Shown here: piece by piece, positions 1 to 12,161 of the stretch
Layout of the letters: every line of letters starts with the position of its first letter
Numbering within the stretch: position 1 is the first letter of the stretch
Origin: Drechslerella dactyloides
Taxonomy: Eukaryota > Ascomycota > Orbiliomycetes > Orbiliales > Orbiliaceae
Assembly: GCA_020064725.1 (NCBI GenBank)
Contig: JAGTWJ010000019.1
Location: 2,852,001-2,916,000 of the forward strand
DNA length: 64,000 bases
Direction of reading: 5' to 3'
Program-made: the position numbers and the translations under genes
The notes under the pieces: model-generated
What the model was told of the DNA's origin: nothing
Databases searched by the model: none
Seen by the model: the letters and a program-made list of their open reading frames with translations, nothing else

Positions 1-566
1 TGAGGTTTTCAGCCGAACACCGGTGGCTATAGCACCGCATGGCGGATGGAAGGAAGTTTCAGGATTTTGTTGCTCCCCAGCCACTGAAACTCTTATCATG
101 GCCTGCTTGGAACGCAACCTCTCCGGCTGACAGACAGACATAGCGAGTGGATAGCTAGCGGTAGCCGCTGATCCGGTATGGTACAAGTTAGTGTGTGCGT
201 ATAGGTATATACTTGTGGGGGAAGCAGAATCTGAATGCCGGTGGTAGCTTCAGTAGTGCGATAGTGATTGTGCATTGCTCGTGGTCGTTGCATAGCCGTG
301 GTGTTGCTGGTCCCGTAGCCATTAACCTGGGTGTTGCCGATGTTGTATTTCTAGCCAGTCCACCTCCAACCTCAGCACAACTCTACGGGCTCATATAATA
401 CCCGAGTCCCCGTACATGACCGTCTCCAATTCGAACATCAATCGCCGGATTGTCAGACGCCAGCTTTCAGTCAGATCTATGAGGGTACTGGCTTTGTTAC
501 ACTAGGTACTCCAGGTCTTACTTACCCAGGTGCGCATTCATCGACAACGATCCCGAGCCGAGCAAT
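1..566. other. Left-edge non-coding stretch
   Basis: No gene is supported here. The open frames are short and lack recognisable motifs. The right part is presumably the promoter and 5' UTR of the deaminase gene that starts at 567. Confidence 0.5.
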
Positions 567-1091
567 ATGGAACACCAGGCGACTTCAGATTCAACAGGGC
601 AGCGCTCGATCATGGTTTCCCCTCCTGCGGACGACAAATCGATCCACTTCATGCAGCGTGCTCTCGAAGAGGCGCGCAAGTGCACTCCATCTCTATCGGC
701 CTTTTCTGTTGGTGCTGTGCTTGTGGATTTATCCACCGAGAAGGTCGTGGCAACAGGCTTCTCGCGTGAACGCGAGGGCAATACGCATGCTGAAGAAGTT
801 TGTTTCATGAAATTTGAAGAACAAGCATCTCCGCAACAATTCAACGCTGGTTTAACACTCTACACTACCATGGAACCCTGTACTGAGAGGCTCAGTGGAA
901 AAAAACCTTGCCTCGATCGAATCATTGAGTTCGGTAGAATATCAACTGTTTATGTGGGTTGCAAAGAGCCATCAACATTCATAGCTGAGAACACAGCTAC
1001 TACAAGGTTACCGGATAACGGTATCGAATACCTCTCAGTTGACGAAATGGGACCTGAATGCTTGGAAGTTGCGAAAATGGGGCACTACTAG
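567..1091 (+). CDS. Cytidine/deoxycytidylate-type deaminase, probable DRAP (riboflavin pathway) deaminase
   Basis: A single-exon 174-residue protein of the zinc-dependent CDA fold. Visible are the HAE motif (H74 zinc ligand, E76 proton shuttle) and a PCTERLSGKKPC motif supplying C105 and C115 as the other zinc ligands. The spacing and the R-x-SG-x-x-PC pattern resemble the riboflavin-pathway deaminases (yeast Rib2 C-terminal domain and the small fungal stand-alone forms). These deaminate 2,5-diamino-6-ribitylamino-4(3H)-pyrimidinone 5'-phosphate. No pseudouridine-synthase domain, as in yeast Rib2, is present. The protein is probably cytosolic. A later Met at residue 16 could be used, but the first ATG gives the longest clean model. 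The gene converges on the Cnn_1N gene on the other strand. The deaminase fold is certain; the substrate is inferred, and a dCMP or cytidine deaminase role cannot be excluded. Confidence 0.85.
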   Translation: MEHQATSDSTGQRSIMVSPPADDKSIHFMQRALEEARKCTPSLSAFSVGAVLVDLSTEKVVATGFSREREGNTHAEEVCFMKFEEQASPQQFNAGLTLYTTMEPCTERLSGKKPCLDRIIEFGRISTVYVGCKEPSTFIAENTATTRLPDNGIEYLSVDEMGPECLEVAKMGHY

Positions 1092-1352
1092 GCTTACGAC
1101 ATTCAAAGTTCTCCTTCACCGATGCTTTAATTGACTAGTTGGATCAAGCTGGATATTCCAGCGATAGATTCATATATGATACATGTACATATAAGTACTT
1201 GATTTGTTGTCGTGAGAGCGGAAGATAGCGATATGAGGATGAAGATTAAGTCCAAAGGTCTAATAACAGGGTACATTTTAAAGAAGGAGATACCTTGTGT
1301 ACTTCTTTTTATGGTTGTCAAGAGAATTCTGCCACGAATAATCTATCCCATT

Positions 1353-2672
1353 CTATTGCATCCCTACATTCGCCCTCAGGGACTCTGTTGTCATAGTTCT
1401 TGAGCTTACCGGTTCAAGCATCTGCTCATGTTGTACTTTGAGCATTGGGTCCCACGTGTGCTTCGAAACCCTTGCTGGCTTCGAGGCTTTTGCAACCGAA
1501 GATGCGTGTCTTTTGGGATGACTGCGTCTTTTATTCGGCTGATTTGTGTGCGTTTGCGATAGTTGCATGGACGTTTGCTGGTATGCCTCGGGACGGTGAT
1601 CTGTCCCTTCTTTGCCGACTTGAGGTTCGTATCTCCATTCGCGAACTCGCGTCCCGCTCGATGCTTCCATATCTACGGTTTGTGGAATCATTTTGTGGGG
1701 GTAGTCCGACTCCTTCCGAGAGATGTCTTTTGGGAGTTCATCCTTGGGAGCGATGTGGGTCAGGAAAAGCTTCCGGGCTTCAGCTGTCTGTCGGGCCTGG
1801 TATGTCGTTAAGCAGTCAAGAGCGCCATGCGACTTGGATTGACAGGGCTCCGTTGTGGACAAACTCGCCATAACGTTAACCTTGTCGACGTCAGACGATG
1901 GTCGATGGAATGAGCTGCAGACAGATAGACACGGCGAATTTAGCACTGAGGCACCATATAGGGATGCATCGTCGTCGTCTGTTCGAATGTCGGGAAGGAC
2001 CGATGGTCTAGAGAGGACAATTGCCGGGAGATGATGGCTCGTGATCCCAGGCTGATCATTTGCCTGACAGTGGCAACTTTGTGCGCGATTGCGAAGCTCG
2101 ACCACCTGCTGGTCGAGCGCTGAAATCTTCTCATGTGCTTCATTGAGGGAGCAATTTTGTTGCTCGATGGTCCGTTGTGTCTCTCGTAGCAGCCGCTGAA
2201 GTTCCCTAGTCTCCTCGCTTTGCGTGCTTGCCTCGTTCGCTGGAGCATACCTTTTGGTGTCGTTCTCTCGCCTGTGGAACAGCTCCAGTTTCAATCCAAA
2301 GTTCTCCTTGCGTAACTTTGATGTATACTAGTAGATTGCAAAACATTAGCAAGTTCTGGAGCTTCAAGTCCCGAAAATAAGCTATGCTTGGAGTTTTGGA
2401 CCTACATTCTCCAGCTCTCTCAGACCCATGTTAGGCAGTACGCGATGTGTGTCATCTCTGTGAGCGCTTGGATTCGCATCTTCCAATGGCGTTGAAGTAA
2501 GACAGAGTTTTGGATTATCAAGTGATGCAGAATTAGCTGCTCTAGGCTTTTGGACGTTCTGCATGATGTTGTCTAGTCGTCTGAGCGATGGAAGCTGGTG
2601 TTCTCTAACGTGCACCGTTGCTGATGAATTGCCTTGGACAGCTGGTGTGGAGCAGTCTCCGTTCTCGAGCAT
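1353..2672 (-). CDS. Cnn_1N (centrosomin motif 1) spindle-pole/MTOC protein
   Basis: Two exons (2672-2406, 2327-1353) joined by a 78-bp intron with donor GTAGGT and acceptor CTACTAG give a 413-residue protein. The splice creates the diagnostic segment GLRELENYTSKLRKENFGLK followed by LELFHRRE at about residues 81-108. This is the centrosomin N-terminal motif 1, known in fungal ApsB/Mto1/Pcp1-type proteins for recruiting gamma-tubulin complexes. A short coiled coil follows (about residues 115-170), then a long polar, probably disordered tail with basic stretches near the C-terminus. The motif is split by the intron, so neither exon shows it alone. At 413 residues it is shorter than ApsB/Mto1 proteins, so it may be a small paralogue. 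It lies next to mad1 on the same strand, about 0.5 kb away. The motif assignment is strong; the cellular role is inferred. Confidence 0.8.
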
Positions 2673-3168
2673 TCAATTTGTATGTATTCAATATTCACCT
2701 AGTTTGCCTCCCCTTGTACTCTTTGACGAACCGGTTTGTAGTTTGTGTGTGTGGGACAACCCGTATCATTTCAGTGCAGCAAAGTGAGGTTTGAAGAGGA
2801 GGTGAAAAGTGAAGAATTGAGAGCTGTTGAAAAGCAGTTTCTTGATGTTTCTGGAGAGCGTCATCACATTATTACCTCTGACCAATTTACAAACAACATC
2901 AACCTCTCCGCAAGATTACATGTTATACTATACAAAGATCACCGCCACCCCTATGATCACCCATCAGACCAGCCATCGTACTGCCCGGTGCAAAGCGCCA
3001 CCTACAAGATACCTAGTCTTGTATTTCGGGCTCAACGCGGAACTTCTTACTACCAGACTACAAGATACCAGGGTGCGTAGCACACATATAATAAATATAG
3101 AAAAAGGCAATAAGAGTCTGGCTGCAGGGGAAAGTGTGAAATCTCATAAGGGGAGACTCAGACTAGCC
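2673..3168. other. Intergenic, mad1 3' end to Cnn_1N gene 5' end
   Basis: Both flanking genes are on the minus strand. The stretch holds the mad1 3' UTR and the promoter of the Cnn_1N gene. I see no further coding potential. Confidence 0.5.
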
Positions 3169-5744
3169 TTATTGTTGGGCTCTTGTAGTCTTCTCGTATC
3201 CTTCCATGGTCAACGCTGCTAAGAAGCAAGGAATCTCTTTCCTTTCCTCCACATAGAACTTGAGTTGATTTCTGATCTCCCTGGCAAATTGACTGTTGGG
3301 TCCTCCACAAAGTTTCATCGTGCCTACAATTATTGTTCTTCTCAGATTGTATCTCAGATAAGGGATCATGGCTAGAGGCTAATACGTACCTTGTTCGCCA
3401 TCGAATACGATACCGGTGTCCACGCCTCCATAAAGATCCGGTCTGTGGAACATCGATGTTACTTTAACCCTCCCATTCGGTTGAAAATCAACTTCGTAAC
3501 CCAGCAAACTGTACACCGCCTGTCTAAATTCTAACGCCTTCTTTGACCACATCTAGTCCATATTCGTTAGAATTGCCGGATAAATCACTGCCAGAAGACT
3601 TGGTCAACATACCTCCTTTAATCGGAGCATCCGTTTATCCTTCTCCGCGACCAATGCCTCCATTTCCTTTACATCCAAACGGCTACGTTCCAGTGTACCT
3701 ATGGGCACCAGTTTTACCCCCCCAGGCTGGCCTTCGAGCTGAGCTAGAAGTGCTTTATTTTCTTCTCTTAACACCTGTAACGTCTCTGCCTTTGTAGCTT
3801 CATGACGAGCGGTAGGATTGTCCTTCAGCTGTAAAACTCTCATCCTTGATATAGTTTCTGCCGCTGCAAGTTGTTTCTGCAAGGCTTTTACTTCAATCAG
3901 CGCTAGTTGATGAGCTTGGTGAGACTGATCCAGCTCTGTCGTTAACAATCAGTAATGGCAAAACCAATGCTAGATATACGATTTTAACGAATGGCATACC
4001 ATTTTGCAAACTCTTGATTGTTTGTTCGCGATGCTCAAGATCTTCCTGGCGAACCAATTTCTGATCATTGGCAATTGCTTGGGGAGCCGCGGCCCTCTCT
4101 GCCTCGCGGTCCTGTAATTGTTTTGTTAAAGCATCGATCTCAGTCTTATGCTCCCCTAGAAGCTTTTCGAGCTCCTCGATTCGCTGCGAATTCTGGTCGT
4201 CGTAGTTCCCCGCCATCATTACAGCTTCTTCTGTCGAATACGTTTTCTAGGATCGCATTAGCGCCGATATATGGAAGCTTGGGACCGTTGGGAATTGACT
4301 AAGGGGTGACCCACTAGCTGCTCGCGAAGGAAGTTTGCCTCTTTCAAAGCGAGATCCTTTTGGCGTTCTAGCCTCTGCCGCTCCTTCGAGGATTTCTGAA
4401 TAGATTGCTTCATAGTTTGAACTTCCTTCTCGAGGGTTGCCTTGACGATAGTGAGAGACTCAATCTCGGTGTCTTTCTGCAGGATTGAGGGATCGGGTCG
4501 GCCAAACTTTTCCAGCAGAACGTTTTTCTCGATTTTGGTCTGCACATAGGCTCGGGCAAGATGCGCTGGGGAGGAGAAATGTACACCATCTGGGTCATCT
4601 TGAAGAAAGGCGACCCAAGCTGTTCGCTCTTCTTCAAGTATTGACTTTTGAAGCTCTAGATTTGAAGCGTGTTCTCGCAGTCCATCGAGTGCTTGCATTT
4701 TATTTTCCAAAAATCTCTTCTCCTCCTCAAGAATTGACATTCCCTTAGTATATGACCGCAGGTCCTGGTTCTCTGACTCCAGCTTACGACTTTTCGCTTC
4801 CAGGTTCTTGACATGGCCCAGCTGATCTGCCAGCTCTCTCTGCAGCACTTTTAAGGTCGTGGAATCCTCAGGCTTTGCTCTCACGCCGTCACCCTGTTCT
4901 TGAGATTCGAGCAGCTCCTTTTCCCGTTCGAGGAGTCTTGACTGGCATGTTTGTAGCAAATGCTCTTGAGCTGTATAATCTGACTGCAATGCAGATACTT
5001 GCTGTTCTAAACTATGAGTTTGCGACCTCAGCTCTTCTATCTCGCGCCTACTAGCCCTCTGAAAGGTGCCGTGTTGTGTCTCAAGATCATGCAGTTGCTC
5101 TTTGAGGTCATTGGCTTCGATTTGAGTATTCCGCAGCAGCCTTTCAAGGCTCATCTGCAGATGTCTCTCCAAGTTAGCACACTAGGCTGGCATCCGTCGG
5201 GCCATGACGGCTGGTGAGCCGATGGCACGAATAAGGAGACTTGTGAGTAGAACCTTTTCGTTGATGGACTCCTGTCTGACGGTTTCCAGCTCCGACACAA
5301 GGACTTGGTGGCGCTCGAAAATAAAACTCTTCTCACTTCGCTCTTGTTCAAAGACCTTGCCATCCTCCTGGACCTTCTTCTGGAGCGCTTGGATTTCACG
5401 AGCAGAGCTGAGGCTTTCGAGTTCTCGCTCTTGTTTGAGAGTTGCTAGCTCGTATTTCACCGCGTTGAGTTCGACGAGCAGGGCATCATGAGCAGAGTCT
5501 GCAGGCACTGGCGGCTGGTAACCTAAGTAAGTAAGTAAGAGTGAGCAAAAACCTGAGAACATGGAGAATCGGATCGCAACAACGGAGAGCTTCAAGAGCT
5601 AGGAAGTCAAGCAATTTTTCTATCGGTTGTGGAGCTAAGACCTTGATACTCACCTCCAGTTGAGGCATCTGGCATGCGATGTGAGGAAGATAATACAAGG
5701 TCATCGCCGTGAGGAGATGGGTGATAGGGCGACGATGGCGGCAT
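3169..5744 (-). CDS. mad1: Spindle assembly checkpoint protein Mad1
   Basis: Seven exons: 5744-5654, 5522-5254, 5154-4315, 4246-4000, 3935-3613, 3552-3390 and 3323-3169. They total 2088 nt, giving 695 residues, the usual size of fungal Mad1. Mad1 is a long coiled-coil protein that holds Mad2 at nuclear pores and at unattached kinetochores. Heptad-rich coiled coil runs from about residue 40 to 590. The C-terminal domain is unmistakable: KRMLRLKE with the Bub1-binding RLK motif near residue 587, then KALEFRQAVYSLLGYEVD, NGRVKVTSMF and the end motif ERKEIPCFLAALTMEGYE. The start is the only in-frame ATG before an upstream stop. The donor of intron 2 (GTTCTA) is weak but keeps frame; the others are good. 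Intron 1 ends in a CTTACTTACTTACTTAG repeat acceptor. Confidence 0.93.
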
Positions 5745-6146
5745 CGCGAGCTCCAGATCCAGCTGACTGCAGCTGGTGGTGAAGCAATGATCGAACGGCT
5801 GGCCCGGTGAAACGCTTCGCGCTGGCGTGTTTGCAGGCGCCAGCGCCGGCGGCGTCGCGTGGAAGCCGCAGAGCCCGAAGCACCGACAACGCGCGAGGCG
5901 TGTCGCTGACTCAGCACGCGCTTACTTGGGGGCCCGCTATCAGAGATCCAGCTATTCTTTGTCGCATGCCTACTTAAGTAAGTACTTCTTGTATACAGGA
6001 ATGCTAAGCCTCCTCTCCAGCGCAAACAAGCGATATGATGTATACGTTCGTAAGCTCTCGTTTCCTATGCCCTTATTTGCCGAAGCAGCGCCTTCTTAAC
6101 AACCTACCCAAAAGCCATAGTAATCGATTTATCGACGGTATGCAAT

Positions 6147-6156
6147 TACCTAGGTA
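6147..6156. repeat. Palindrome TACCTAGGTA, copy 1
   Basis: A perfect 10-bp palindrome about 0.4 kb upstream of the mad1 start codon. The same sequence recurs at 6317 and 36872. Function unknown. Confidence 0.6.
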
Positions 6157-6314
6157 TGCGGCAGTTTCGCTAGCATATACATATAATCAGCTCGCATATG
6201 TACGCAGCACGTACTAGCTCTCCGTTCATACCTAATATACGGTGAAGCCAAATGTGAGCTTCGGCGACGATTATTGGTAATCAAGCCAGTACCTGATTGC
6301 TTGTTTACCTGCTT

Positions 6315-6328
6315 ACTACCTAGGTAGT
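6315..6328. repeat. Palindrome ACTACCTAGGTAGT, copy 2 extended to 14 bp
   Basis: A perfect 14-bp palindrome containing the TACCTAGGTA core, 160 bp from copy 1. Function unknown. Confidence 0.6.
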
Positions 6329-7960
6329 CTTTAACCTGCAAGTAGGTCTTCGCCTCTCACTCTGACGAGTCTGCGGCTGGCATTGACGTCTCGATTAAGC
6401 AGCAAGCGCACGCGCACACCGTATAGTCTGCACTTCTTCACCCCAGGCTGTACGGAATATACGGAACCTGTTCGAACGGATTCCGGCAATTCCCTCATGT
6501 GCTCCGTGTTTCTACACACTGACTGACTTATATGTGGTGTGCACTAAATCTTGCACGGACGCATTCGGCCCGCGAGTAAGTTCTTACTTAAGCAACCCGC
6601 CGATCGAGTGTTCTCGTGAATGCCTGCTAATGCTTCGACCTCGAACGTGCGTATATCGGTCTCATGCTTTAGATGGACCAAGCCGTGACAAAGGAGGAGG
6701 GCACGGACCAGCTTCTGGACGGCGTGCCTCTCGCATAGGTTACCCAAAGCATGCACGTTCAGACCAGCAGCCCAGCCGATTGCCTGAATCTGTATTAGGG
6801 GGCTTCTTCAAGACCCTTGTCAACCGAACTCCCACACCATTTTTTGGCAGAAGTCGGCCCTCAACCTGCAGATTTGTATGGGAGCCGGACATTCAGACTG
6901 AGCAACAGCTATCAGCTCTTGTGTGTATATATAACCCAGCTCGGAAGCCAGACGAGCTGGAATAATTCCTCGTCCTCAAACTGCTCTAAACATTCCTCGT
7001 CAATAGGCGGACCGATAGGAAGTCGCTTTCAAAAATCCGAACATCGACAACCCACCGTGCTTTCAGTGGTGGAAATATGTGGGCGACAGTGAGGGGTACG
7101 TCGGAGCGTCGAGCAAAGTGGAGCCGACCTGGGATTGCAATCACCTCCGCGGGACAGGTCGACAACTCCTCCCCATGGCATCCGGCACCTCGCTCGGCCA
7201 AACGCCAGCACAAACCCCTCAGCTACCCGTCCTGTAGTTTCGCCCTTGTAGCCAATGTGCGAGACAAAGTTGTCCTCGCAGAATGCGCTATGCGACGCAA
7301 CATCTGAGGGGATTCTTCAGCCGTGCATATCCCGGCTTGGACCGAACGCAATCTAGTTACGCAAAGCCAATTCGGCCGAATCTCGGACACCCGTTCCAAA
7401 AGTCGCGATCATGTCGACCTGAAAAGAAATAGAATCAGTCCATTACGTTTCAGGCTTTTCGAAATGATGCTCTCCATCGTCATTTCCTTCAAATTGGCGA
7501 CATGAACATGTAGCGGATACATGGTCGTCTCGCTAGCTGATCGTTTCTGAAATGAGAGGGGTTTATGGAACCGACTTCCAAGTACCGGCGCTAACAGCAA
7601 GTTAGTCCTCCTGCGAGCGATGAATACAGTCATTTGACAACATGGAGATGGACTGCACAAGCATCATCTACAATCGAATCCCTGGAAGGAGGGAACGCTT
7701 GGACGGACTTTGATAGCCATCGTTGCCCATAGGTAGGTTATCCACCTTGATCAGATGATATTGCCTACAGTCATGGCCATGTTGTACTTGGAAGGGTTTG
7801 GGGACCTGCGTGTTGGCCCCAAGCGACAACGGGTAACGTCAGCGATACCACATCTGAATGTTGACTTGCTGCTGGGCTCAAACACCTTGCATACAACAGG
7901 CGTCTTTCTTTCTTTTGTTTTTCTATAATGTTTGATACTTAATTTTTGTTCGTTGTCGCG

Positions 7961-7986
7961 TTTTTTTTTTTTTTTGGGGGGGGGGG
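7961..7986 (+). repeat. Homopolymer junction T15-G11
   Basis: Fifteen T are followed directly by eleven G. This is a slippage-prone low-complexity tract in the gene-free region. Confidence 0.8.
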
Positions 7987-10900
7987 TTTTCGTTGGGAGG
8001 TCGTTTTCATCAAAGGAAGTTCCTGCAAGACCTATTCGGCTTCCACACTAAATGACGGAGTGACCTCTCAGCGACACGCGGTGTTTCGACGGCGGTTATA
8101 CTCAACAACAACGACCGTCGACTTGTCACTTCGCAGAAGCATGCATCGGGATATCCTTCCCGTGTTTCAGTTCATGTGCAAAGTCCTAGCTGAAGGTTCT
8201 GCAGTTGCATTGAGGCCGATGCAATCCAGTACAATCCAGGAGGTTTTCAGGGCGCCAGGCGACATTTAGCCTAAGGTCTATCGAGCGGAATGCAAATTAC
8301 AAAGATAGCACTTCAGACAAAGAAGGTTCGATCGAGGAAGGCCCCTGGCCGAAAGATCGTCAAGTCAAGCCATGCTTCCCTTTCCCGACTACCAAGAGCC
8401 GAAAGATCCCTCCAACCACCAGCAGGGCGATGATGCAGTTGAAATTAGCGTAGAAACGCGACCTTTCGCTTTCTGGATGGAACACCTCGCTGACAAGAGA
8501 GCGCGGACGCTTCTTAGTCTGAGGTATCCAGCCTGGGAATATTGGACCGCACTATTGGTTTGTAATATTTCACGGCTCCACACAGCTTACACCGCCTGTC
8601 TGAAATGCATGATGGGATTGCCCCACTGAGGACGGCTCGGATTCAACATGGCTGAACCCGGTGAGGCGGACTAAACCTAGAACAGAAATCGACGAAAATC
8701 GCGCACCACTTCTTTTTTTTTCACCCAACCAGGCGGCCCTATATTTGTCCTCTGAAATTTTGTACAATTGTGTAATGCAATTATCAGATATTCGTTGGAA
8801 CGGAAATAAGATTGAGGTTATTAAAAAAAAATTGGTTGACAGTAGATGCGACGAGGATAGTCTCGGGGCCACGAAGAGGAGAAATAACGCGCCGGGAAAA
8901 TCAACCCGATTCTGCTTCCTTCCCGTCATTCGTTTCTCTTCCTTTTCGCCTAATCGTTTGTTGAACGGTCCGTTGGATATCATTCTGGTTCCATGAGTGC
9001 TGGCCGCCTCGGCAGCGACTTGCAGCTGTCGCTGAAAACTTCCTTGGACAGACACGCGAACGCAATCGGTTAGAGGCATGCGGGTCTGGACAGGGTATAT
9101 CCGAGACCTTATTATCCATCTGTTGCAAATTAATGACGGGGCATGAGGAACGGATCGGGATTAGTATATCCTCCTGGTTTTCTTATCCCGGTGATGAGGC
9201 TAGACGCTACTCTTTTCTTGGTTTAGAATATCTTCTTTTCAAACCAAGTCTCGGGCTTCGAGCCGCGATTTTGCCTCCATTCAATTGTCTTCGGTAAGAT
9301 GGCTTCGTTGCTGACTCCGGAGAAAAAGAAACGCACGCAGCTGGGACATTTGGCGCTCCACCGCCACCTGTCTCTCTCTGTGCAACATGACATGGACGAT
9401 CTGGACTGAAGTCATTCCTCCTTTCGGGGGGTGATCGCCTCATGAAGTTATGAGAGCGTGTGTTTGCTTTATTTTGGTATCTCGTCTTCAACTGCACGCG
9501 GGTCCTTATATTTGTACATGTCTGTATGTGAATCTTTCTATAATGCACGGGTGTATGGAGCATACTGATGGCCGTCCAAGTCTGCATCTGGAGTAGAGAC
9601 GATGGGAGCTCTCTGCATGGGCAGGACATGTCAGCAAGCCACCTCGGTAACGTAACACAGATGAGATCATCTGAGAGGGTGGAGTTGGTGAAGTCTGAAG
9701 CGTGCCTCCCCAAATAAAATGCGCTGGGCGCATGAAATTTCAGGCTTGACGTTTCAGCGCCAATTGATGCCGCCGAGAGGATGCAGGCACCCCGCAATCG
9801 TGGCGTGCAGGTGTCGAGGCAGGAAGCCAGCCGCCCTCCAAACCGGGAGGAGGAGAACGGAGGGCGACGGAGTTTGAGGGATGGCTCGAGAAGAGAAGCG
9901 GTCGAGGAAAAGGAGGCATGCGACTTGCATGCTTGGCAGTCTATCTGTCTTCGTGCATGTCTGCATGCATGCTGCATATCGGCACCGCACCGCGCTCACT
10001 GACACTCGCTCGTTTGAGGAAAGGAACGGCAACGTCTGCATATGTCCATGCTGATGTATGTGTGTAATGGGCGTGTACATGTAGATGTACATGTGCGGAC
10101 ATGCACAATTGACCTGTGCATCTGTGCCTGCTTCACACTCCACTCGAGCCGCCCACCTGGTCCCGTGAACACTGGTTCGTCGAGTGGCCTAAATTCTGAG
10201 TTTTCCATTCATCGAATTTATCCAGACCCCGTCAAGCCAGGGGTGAGGCCTCGAGACTCCCCCAGCAGGCATTCCCCGGCTGACGGATGGAACGCTTACA
10301 CCAGACTTCCGCTCTGTTGTGCCCATGCAGGGCAGGCTTGTATCGCTCGTGTGCAAGTATAGGTACATGTATATACTTTGGACAGATGTGGAGGCCCGGT
10401 TGAGAAATCCAGCTAATTGCTCGCCTGCCCATGCACCGGTCGACTGCATGGACGGAGCCCGGCGGCAGCGATTTCGCGGCTCCTTATTCGTCCCGAGGAG
10501 AATACATGGACTCCGGAATGGACGCCCACACCCGCAGTGTTCAAGTGTACCATGGTCATTTGTTTGAGAGGCTTCTTCCTTCTTACCCCTAACGTCCCCA
10601 CCTGATAACCAATTGCGCATGCAAATCGATAGGCTTCTGCTGGATCTGTTTACATCAGCACACGAAAAATCTCTGCCGAGGACCTGATCTAAAAAAGGGA
10701 TTAGGCTGCCTTAGAAGTCGCATATCATGCACGGTAAATGTATTGTATCGGAACAAAGTAATAAAAGCCGGGGTTCCAATGTTGTTATATGTAAACTTCG
10801 ATCTATCTAGGTGGATGGAGATGAGTTGACGCAAGCACGGAGGGACCAGTTTGCGGTATATTCCCACGGAATCTTCTTCTTCATCAGCCGTTCGTAGTTA

Positions 10901-12134
10901 TGTCAAAAGCTGCAGGTCCAGTCCAGTCCGGTCCAGTCCGTATGTGTATATTTCACCTGGCGGGTTTCGATGAAGCGCTTGAAGATCATTCACCCTCTGC
11001 TTCCACTCTCGCTTTTCCTTCTTGGGCGCTGCCGACTGTTTCTTTTTCCCGAGTTCCCCCTTCCCTAGCTCCAACTGCGCCTTTTGCACATGGTTTTTCC
11101 GAAACCCGCTTGACCAATTCCCTGTTCCCCAGCCCATGTGTGTGGGCATGGATGCCCTGGACATGGGATACTGTCCCGGTCATCCTGTTTCACCATCTAG
11201 CCGCAAAATCTGGCTTCCCAGGCTAACCAGAGGGCTTCTGCAAATGGTGGGCTCGCTTTGTTCTCGAACTATTCTGGCCGATTCGATCGATGGTTCAGAT
11301 GGCTGTGATTTGCCCAGCAGCCGAACTGAGATGAGTGCTATTTCTTGACTTGGTGGTAGTTCGTCGCTATCGGCATCATTCAAGGCGAACAGTCTGAGAG
11401 GGGGCCCGGGAACCCATGTATGTTTCTTTCTTATCCATCTTCCCTTTGTCTTGCTTAATTTTCTTTCTTCTTCTTCTTTCTTCTCTTTTATTGCGATTTC
11501 ATTTGTTCATACTTATCTCCCTTCTAGAATTTTCAAGCTCGAGTTAATAACCAGCCATCATGTCATCTGTATGTAATGGCTGTCTGTACGTATGTATGTA
11601 CTTACAGACTTCAAGCACACTGCAGATATGAATTACTTGATGTTCCATGTTACATATGCATTACACCATGCCCTCTTGAGTATTCAGCTCCTGGCCGCAT
11701 GTGGAGATAGCCATCGATCATGGATTATCGCACTCACGACGCTAGAAGCCATGTCAGGATGTGTATTGCCAATCTAAATGAAGCGGGGAACGGTAGACAG
11801 GGGCAGATGTTCGAAGACCCACCCGAAAATAACTTTGCAGGTAGGAAAAAGAAAAATCGAAAAAGAAAGTTTGTGGGAAGTTAACCAGGATCAGAAAGAA
11901 ATTTGGAACCTATCCGTTCTAACACTGGCAAGAATTGCAAATGTGTGTGGTTAGTCGGAGTGGTGGTGGTGTGCGGTGAGTGGGCGGCGCGCTTCAATTT
12001 TGCATGGCGGAGGGCAGCAGAACAATTGCAAGCCCTGAGTTTGAATAAACGTGAACATGGAAGACTCGACTAAAAGTCGACTAGTTGAGCTAGTTAGCCG
12101 TCCTTTCCTTTCCCTTTCCTTCACTAGCTCGCCC

Positions 12135-12161
12135 GGTGGTGGTGGTGGTGGTGGTGGTGGT
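12135..12161 (+). repeat. (GGT)9 microsatellite
   Basis: Nine perfect GGT units in the upstream region of the zinc-finger gene. They are not in a supported reading frame. Confidence 0.85.

Noticed and set aside
5486..6025. 179-codon minus-strand frame overlapping mad1 exon 1
   Set aside because: It is a different frame from the spliced mad1 product and reads through intron 1; Arg-rich low-complexity translation.
8570..9079. 169-codon minus-strand frame
   Set aside because: Mixed composition with no family resemblance; overlaps opposite-strand frames of equal quality.
9207..9977. 256-codon open frame on the minus strand in the 8-kb gap
   Set aside because: No domain or motif, Cys/His/Arg/Ser composition typical of chance frames, no supporting splice structure or coherent neighbours.
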